Source: Aurelia coerulea
Lineage: Eukaryota > Cnidaria > Scyphozoa > Semaeostomeae > Ulmaridae
Assembly (NCBI GenBank): GCA_039566865.1
Contig: CM076949.1
Coordinates: forward strand, 24,404,501-24,468,500
Direction: 5' to 3'
Length of the DNA: 64,000 bases
How positions within the stretch are numbered: position 1 is the first letter of the stretch; the number at the start of each line of letters is the position of its first letter. The notes beneath the pieces are model-generated. The model had not been told where the DNA came from. It did no database searches and was given only the letters and a program-made list of their open reading frames with translations. This document shows, piece after piece, positions 59,001-64,000 of the stretch. The position numbers and the translations under genes were made by a program.

Positions 59001-62000
59001 ATGATAGCTAAATTGCAGCTTATTAAAGCGTACAGTCTGACAGGGACCCCTCGGAAATGTGACAGCAAACACTTTATCTAGAATTTTAAGTATTCAGCTA
59101 TTGCAAGTTTTGAACTTCGCTGTTTAGCAAACGAATTTGGCCGTTCAGTGAGGAACAACCGAGTATCAGCTAAAAAGATCCAATTTTTCTGGATATTTAA
59201 TTGAATTTACCGGCACTTCATATTCTCTGTATGATAATGATGATAATTGATATTGAAACAGTTAAAAAGCTGACCCTATCATTATCATCATTAATTCTTT
59301 AAAGTAGCCTTATCGGGCGGCAGAATCTTCCGTGTCTGAAAATCTGATTTAAACATCGTTTTTTGCCATATCGGATTGAAATTGAAATGGTTAAAACGGC
59401 CATTTTTCAAAATGCACAAGCGCAGTTGCTGATTACACGTAGCAACCACAGACCATGGCCTAGAATTGATAAATTAAGCGCAGCAGAAATGCGATGTTTA
59501 AATCAAGTCGTTTTTCTGCCGTTTGATACGACAGAGCTCAAGAGCTGGTGAATTCCTGCTGTTTTATCTGTTCAAAACAGCAGGTGATTAAAATATCATT
59601 TTCATGTCGAATTTAACTGACACTTCGAAATTTTTCGCTGCATCTATTAAATTCGACACTGCAAGAAACAGTGTTTAAAGCTGGCCTTACATTTGATGTC
59701 AGTTAGGTATCTTGTAGGCATAAAATATCATTCTACCTTTTCTGTACTCAGGGGGTTTTGATTACATTTTACCAACCATTTGCTTGTAGGCACAGAATGC
59801 TTTTGATGAGGCCTAGGAGAGAGGGGCTTATTAGGGAGAAGGGTTCGTTGGAGAGACGGGCTTATTAGGGAGAAGGGCTCGTTGGAGAGCGGGGCTTATT
59901 AGGGAGAAGGGCTCGTTGGAGAGCAGGGCTTCATAGACTCTTCACGATATGATGTATTCCTCGCTGTCTGGTCTTGCTTTGATCTAATCTCCTTCTCGTT
60001 GCTTTTTCGCAGGAGTGAAAGTGAAACCGTTCTGCTGGAAGAATCTTCAAAGTTGCGATTTACTCTCAAGATTGTGCAAAATTTGAAGGAAGGTGGCCAC
60101 CGCGTGCTGATATTTAGTCAGTCGAGAAAAATGCTCGACATTGTAGACAAAATTTTAGCGAAAAGGGTGAGTGATACAAAAAAATCTTGAGGTTGACGTA
60201 CTCTTCATACTATTCTCCCCTTCTTATGGTGTTGTTTAAACATCATAAATACAAATTTTCATAATCAATAACCCTTATTTAGTTATTTGTTTAATCTCAA
60301 TAGCCCGCAGTATCTTTTCACATTTTGTAGTTAGGGAAAAGTAAAAATCCTTGCAGAGTTTCTTAATTTTTCGTAAAATTGAGTTCATCAGGGACTGCTA
60401 TTTCAGCCAAGAATTAAACTTAAGAACCAACTCAAAAGCAGAAAGTATACTTTTTAGTATCATTTGAGTTGGTTATGCAACTTAGAACTAAATTTGGAAA
60501 AGTTTCGAAAGTTTAGTTTCTTGATTTTCTGGAAGTGGATATTGCACTTTCTTACAAACAGGGCTCAAAATTTTTTTCTTCCTGGTAGCAAGGTAGGCCC
60601 TTAGTTTCTTCATACATACTTCTTCCTTCCCAATATACTGCTCGACTCTATCCCCATTTCCTTACTCTCCTAGTTTCTTTCCCTTTCCATCCCTTCCTTC
60701 ATTTCTTTCTCCCGTTTCTTTTTCCTTTTTCCCTTCCTTCCTGGGAAATTTGAGCATTTCAGCTACCTTCCTGGTAAAGCCGCTACCACGCTACTTCATT
60801 TTTTTAGCCCTGCCTACAAATGGCTTCTTATTAAAGAAAACGAGAATTTAGGCCAGGACTGAAAGTTTCTCGCGAAGTTTCTTAAAAGAAGTGGTTTCTA
60901 TTGACTATGGTCTAACTGACTGACTGACCTAATAATCTGTCTCACAGGGAATCAAGCTGCTGAGATTCGACGGGAGGATCATTGACCCTGTTGAACGACA
61001 AAATCTGATTAAGAAGTTCGAGAATGATCAAAGCTACACTTGTTTTCTTCTGACGACCCAGGTAAACTCAATGTTTTCAGTTGGTAAACATTTTTCTTGA
61101 AATATTTTCTTAAAATGTGGTAAAAGTGAAATTTTGACTTGATGAAATAAGGAAGGTTTAGCTATTGAAATTAATATTCGGAGGACGTTTTAACCTTTTT
61201 CTGGACTCTATGTCTTGGAACGTTGATCTGCTAATTTTGATGCATTTCTCTGTCTTTCAGGTTGGTGCAGTTGGCCTAAATCTCACGGCCGCGGATAGAG
61301 TGATAATATGTAAGCACTTCTTGTGATTCTTTACCTAAATCAAGGTATCCTTCTGCTCCAAATGATTGCCATATTTTCTGAACTGTTTGAGCCATTTTAC
61401 ATCAGCTAATTAATCCAACTGAATGGATGTCCCAAAATGATATATCCGCACTTGAAAATTCTAAAATTTAAAAATTCAATGAATTTTGCTTAAATGTTCT
61501 TTTTGGTATGTTGCATTAAAGGGGCTCCGTCGTCAAAATGTAAAAAAAACGATGATTTTTGCAGTTTTTTGAAAGATGATATCACACAGGATTTTCGTAT
61601 TTTTTTCTAAATGAAAGTTGCTGTTTGGGCATTGATCATTGTACTTCACTAAGGAACAAACCAAACATTCATATCTTCTACGATTGCTCGGATATAAGTG
61701 GATTTTTAACGGTCAATTTTTTGTGGCTTGGGTGAACCCACGAAACAAACTGCAGAGAACAATGGATGAACAATGGATAATCCTCAACACTTGCGAGTTT
61801 ACGGATTTGTTCACTGTTTGACAACTGAGCCCCTTTAAAGACCAAATCAAATTTAAGGTCCTGTTACACGTTGATCTTTTTACGTGAAACTTGCTTGCCA
61901 TGACGTTGTAGAAGTTCTATTAACAAGTTCTACTTCTGTGAAACTGCCTCACAGCGCTCACAACAGGAAGTCTGGCAATTCATCCTCAAATTTCGGGGTG

Positions 62001-63442
62001 TTACACCGTGCAATATTTTGTGAAAGTTATCTCGCAACGCCATTGCAATCTCGTCCCCAGAGTGAGTTCGTTGCTCTACCTCTACTCTGGGATACAAGAG
62101 GCCGTTCGGCAATTTGATTGGCTATTCGGAAATAATAGCCAAATCAGATTATAACTGGCTCCCATTCAAAAATGGCCTTTATTGAATCGGTAATTTCACG
62201 AAATCAATGGGGTGTATGGGGCAAGTGATGAGTTTAAGAGGGGTAATGGACCACGGCGCATGCGAATTTCAGAGTTTCAGGGAATGGTGGGGCCATTATG
62301 ACGTCATAACAGGGGGTTCAAAAATAAATGTTGCGATTTTCCGACCCGATGTTACGTTTGGAGTCGATGCTCCATGGTTACAAGCCCGATTTCAAAACGG
62401 GAAAAAGTTTTCAAGAGACCACTCGTCTGCGAGTCTAATAACGCAACTTGGGGTTCAATATTGCCCCCAGAAGTGGAGCGCGCGCCCCCCAAAAATGGGG
62501 AATAATTTCGGCCTACCCCATTTTACGCCGTAACTCCGTTTTGCGAGGAGTAAACAGCCGCGGCATGACAAAAATCGACGGAAAACTGTATTCTTTCACT
62601 AAAACACTTTTAATCTCCAATTTATCTCCAAAATTCGCCGAATAACGAGCCATTCTATTTTCAAAGCTGTAGGGGAAATTCTCGAAAATTTCAACTTAGG
62701 CCCTTTTCCCACCCAAATGGATCGTGCTCGTTTTCCTACTAAATGCATTTGCTAACCCCGGATTAATGATTAAATACCTTAAAAAGGGCTAAAATAGGGT
62801 CCTCAAAGTGTTTGTTTTTAATTTCTCAATTTATATACTTCAGAATTAGCGCTAGAGCAACGACCATTTTCGTCGATTATCGTTGCCTAGCAAACTGCAA
62901 ATCCATAATGGGGCGCATCTTGCCATATATTGGCAAGATTGATGCCAAGTGTACCAGGGTGTTCATTCGGCTTCGCGATCAGCTTATGACGTCAGAACAT
63001 GGGAACGAGGTTGATTGTCACTAGACATGTAATCTTGTGAAAATACATTATCCTTTTGGCGATTTCCAATCAGCGAAATTCTGAGGCTATATGAGCTATC
63101 TGGTTGGAAGCATTGCACAGAATTTTAAGCAGATCTACCCTTATTGTCCCTTCAAATTATTTAACATGGTTGATTGTGCTAGACATTAATCTTGTGCTCA
63201 TTCACGAGCAAAAGTAAACGTGAAATCGCAAAATGAAGAATCCTGGACATAATTTACGATATCTTCTACAGCCTATGGTTCAAAATATGGGTTTGCAAGC
63301 TATCATTTGAGTGTCTTTCACATAATTCTGCACACCCTTGTGTATTGGATGACAGAGGGTGGCATGGCGTTATTGATTAGCAATTCTTTCTTTTAGTTGA
63401 TCCAAGCTGGAATCCTGGCAATGATGCGCAAGCAGTGGACAG
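41058..63442 (+). CDS. ERCC6L/PICH-like SNF2 DNA translocase (partial at 3' end)
   Basis: Exons: 41058 or 41073-41109, 41918-42012 (interrupted), 50960-51150, 52078-52203, 53094-53197, 53329-53387, 55020-55145, 55948-56040, 57710-57894, 58421-58541, 58793-58908, 60013-60166, 60948-61061, 61261-61309 and 63397-63442. All junctions after the second exon are in phase. The N-terminus has one TPR-like helical pair (YIDKAKLKC, DALKYYKKAAK). SNF2 motifs follow: GGILGDDMGLGKT (I), ILDEGHKIKN (II), LTGTPIQNNL (III), FLRRTK, LIFSQSRKM (IV), LLTTQVGAVGLNLTAADRVI (V) and DPSWNPGNDAQAVDR (VI). FENPIVRARERDA and GKLLGTLKTF point to ERCC6L rather than CSB or RAD54. In other animals this ATPase works on ultrafine anaphase bridges at centromeres. 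The 3' part lies beyond the window. Whether this copy is intact is doubtful: see the insertion at 42013. Confidence 0.9.
42055..42230. repeat. Subterminal tandem array, left
   Basis: Three to five copies of CCCCGGTTTTGGGTCATAAA followed by TTCCCATCAAT, decaying inward. The counterpart is at 50600-50800. Confidence 0.85.
42231..43367. other. Left interior of the large transposon, non-coding
   Basis: No exon is supported. It probably contains the promoter and 5' leader of the transposase-like gene; no TATA box was found. Confidence 0.4.
43368..48509 (+). pseudogene. PB1-domain transposase-like gene, interrupted by one stop
   Basis: Exons 43368-43607, 44146-44317 and 44542-48509 splice in phase into 1460 codons, with a single in-frame TGA at 45171-45173 (codon 348). 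Residues 1-85 look like a PB1 domain, with a KIKI strand and the OPCA-type motif YQDEDGDEV near residues 51-59. Exon 3 begins with a serine-rich linker, then CxxC...HxxxxxH (CDICDRW...HCKTPLH) and CRFCLKDC finger-like segments; after the stop comes CRYC. A D-D-E core is suggested by ITAEDETR (near 658), HASDGDARRR (near 778) and NCCEDTFSSLG (near 1018), with about 240 residues between the last two. The C-terminus is acidic, then has a basic GHIVRIRKKGKKRG segment. It lies inside the 8.8-kb element and is presumably its transposase. The family is unidentified; P-like, hAT-like or KDZ-like are candidates. Confidence 0.75.
48510..50599. other. Right interior of the large transposon, with nested repeats
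   Basis: About 48659-48993 has inverted ends (ACTGGTAGGTGACGGG / CGCTGTCACCTACCAATAGT) and is probably a nested MITE. At 49085-49160 there is a decayed relative of the CAGTAAAAACCC element. The remainder shows no gene. Confidence 0.5.
50600..50816. repeat. Subterminal tandem array and right terminus
   Basis: Copies of CCCCAGTTTTGGGTATGTCA followed by TCATAAAATTTA end in CCCCGTCCCCGGTTTTGGGT and the terminal CTTCACCCCCGGG. Confidence 0.85.
51151..52077. other. ERCC6L intron 3
   Basis: Contains one mariner-like end (TACTGGGTGAACCAAAAAGATTACAGG near 51587) without a visible partner. No exon is seen. Confidence 0.4.
52541..53065. mobile_element. Mutator-like MITE copy 4, in ERCC6L intron 4
   Basis: AGCATAGGTTCC...GGAACCTATGCT with the perfect 9-bp repeat ACATCAAAT on both sides (52532-52540, 53066-53074). 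It ends 28 bases before exon 5. Confidence 0.9.
53627..54824. mobile_element. MITE-like element (CCAGGTGACCC ends) carrying a tandem array
   Basis: CCAGGTGACCCAAAAAATCTTC and GTTTTTTTGGGTCACCCGG are inverted ends. TA follows the right end; the left flank is AA. The middle is the 123-base array listed separately. It lies in ERCC6L intron 6. Confidence 0.65.
53998..54720. repeat. Six-copy 123-base minisatellite
   Basis: Units begin AACATGGACTGGAAAAAGA and contain GTCTTTTCGGACAGTAGGCA. Copies start near 53998, 54121, 54238, 54361, 54484 and 54607. Because 123 is divisible by three, the minus strand stays open for more than 200 codons by chance. Confidence 0.9.
56111..56637. mobile_element. Mutator-like MITE copy 5, in ERCC6L intron 8
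   Basis: ACATAGGTTCC...GGAGCGTATGCT. Duplication CTCCGCATCA / CTCCACATCA (56101-56110, 56638-56647). It begins 70 bases after the exon 8 donor. Confidence 0.8.
56729..57381. mobile_element. Mariner-like MITE (CCGGGTG ends), in ERCC6L intron 8
   Basis: CCGGGTGCGTTAAAAAAAAG and TTTTTATTGACTCACCCGG are inverted ends with TA on both sides. CACTGCTCCCTGAATATC and GATATCCAGGAAGCCGTG are inner arms. Confidence 0.8.
58555..58690. mobile_element. Fragment of the Mutator-like MITE
   Basis: TTGGTTCCAAATCTCTTTAAA, GTAAAATTATGTGAC and CCGTGGACTTTTCTGAAATC match the left third of the AGCATAGG family. It begins within 20 bases of the exon 10 donor of ERCC6L. Confidence 0.7.
59800..59935. repeat. 34-base tandem repeat, about four copies
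   Basis: GGGCTTATTAGGGAGAAGGG plus CTCGTTGGAGAGC is repeated head to tail, in ERCC6L intron 11. Confidence 0.85.
61520..61834. mobile_element. TTAA-flanked MITE (AGGGGCTC / GAGCCCCT)
   Basis: Ends AGGGGCTCCGTCGTCA and TTGACAACTGAGCCCCT with TTAA on both sides (61516-61519, 61835-61838), as made by piggyBac or Kolobok transposases. It lies in ERCC6L intron 14. Confidence 0.75.
61835..63396. other. Rest of ERCC6L intron 14
   Basis: More than 1.5 kb without a supported exon. Short open frames near 62207-62645 show no domains. Confidence 0.45.
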
Positions 63443-63481
63443 GTATTGAAACAGTTTTATGCCTTTTTCATGATACATTTA

Positions 63482-64000
63482 CAAGGACAGATCTTGTAAC
63501 ACAATAGCACGAGTTGCTTTTATTGACACCTGAATTCAAAGCGATTAGCGATTGCAAACAAATCAAAGTCCTTCAATCAGTAATTCAAAACAAACAAAGC
63601 CGCAAAAATTTCTCTGAAACTCAGGTAGCTAGCACGCTCGTTGTGCATTCCAGAAATTGTTTTTAAGAGCAAACATAAGCATATATGGAAAGAAGAAGGA
63701 TATATCTACACATCTACCTCGGGAATTTGAATTCTTTGGTTCAGAAGCTCAGCAGTGAATGAATTCGTTACATCAAAAAATAGGATAATTTAATCGCCTC
63801 CCAATCGGCTCTTAGACCAAACAAATTAAATGTTCGAGGCAGATGTGTAGATGTATCCTTCTTATTTCGATCTATGCTCATATTTGCTCTTAAACACAAT
63901 TTATGGAATGCACAACGAGCGAGCTAGCTACCTGGGTTTCAGAGAAACTTTTGCGACTATCTTTGTTTTGAATTACTGGTTGAGAGAATTCCCTTTGTCT
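63482..64000. mobile_element. Foldback element, family A/B, cut by the window edge
   Basis: CAAGGACAGATCTTGTAACA, AAAGCGATTAGCGATTGC and the inverted GAAGAAGGATATATC segments are present. The right end lies beyond 64000. Confidence 0.75.

Noticed and set aside
61639..62645. Short plus-strand frames in ERCC6L intron 14
   Set aside because: The first lies in the TTAA MITE. The others do not continue the SNF2 domain, which resumes cleanly at 63397.

Overview
This is an animal nuclear genome window. Genes are split by many short GT-AG introns, and the DNA between and inside them is packed with foldback transposons, tRNA-derived SINE copies and hammerhead-ribozyme remnants. The AT-rich composition, the pair of small secreted cysteine-rich proteins carrying a GCF...RALP...FYGECWSG signature, and the dense MITE load suggest a cnidarian, perhaps a coral or sea anemone. 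The phylum is an inference; no species marker is visible. All exon models come from reading-frame continuity, splice-site phase and recognisable families; nothing was searched.

Layout. (1) 4.9-14.8 kb: two tandem, same-strand paralogous genes for small secreted proteins (4972-8470 and 13378-14770), each with a TATAAAA box 90-150 bp before the ATG. (2) 14.8-18 kb: repeats, including three hammerhead-like ribozyme cores and nested mariner-type MITEs. (3) 18258-26517, minus strand: a SEC14-like lipid-transfer protein (CRAL-TRIO plus GOLD), nine exons resolved including a 20-nt microexon, N-terminus not found. (4) 29159-38866, plus strand: a complete 13-exon GLT1D1 glycosyltransferase gene of 345 codons. 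(5) 41058 to beyond the right edge: ERCC6L/PICH, a SNF2-family DNA translocase, fifteen exons resolved up to helicase motif VI.

The most unusual object is an 8.8-kb inverted-terminal-repeat element (about 42013-50816) lodged in ERCC6L exon 2. It carries its own three-exon gene (43368-48509). That gene joins an N-terminal PB1-like domain to zinc-finger-like segments, a putative D-D-E RNase-H-type transposase core with a large insertion, and a basic C-terminal domain. One in-frame TGA interrupts it. Its CCCGGGGG-type ends match short elements elsewhere in the window (3.6, 20, 27.4 and 40.5 kb), each flanked by an 8-bp target-site duplication. Together they look like an autonomous (now damaged) element and its MITEs, possibly an undescribed transposon family.

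The host genes share no obvious pathway. SEC14-like and GLT1D1 are divergently transcribed; GLT1D1 and ERCC6L run in tandem. Introns have been repeatedly hit by a Mutator-like MITE with 9-10 bp target duplications, often within tens of bases of splice sites.
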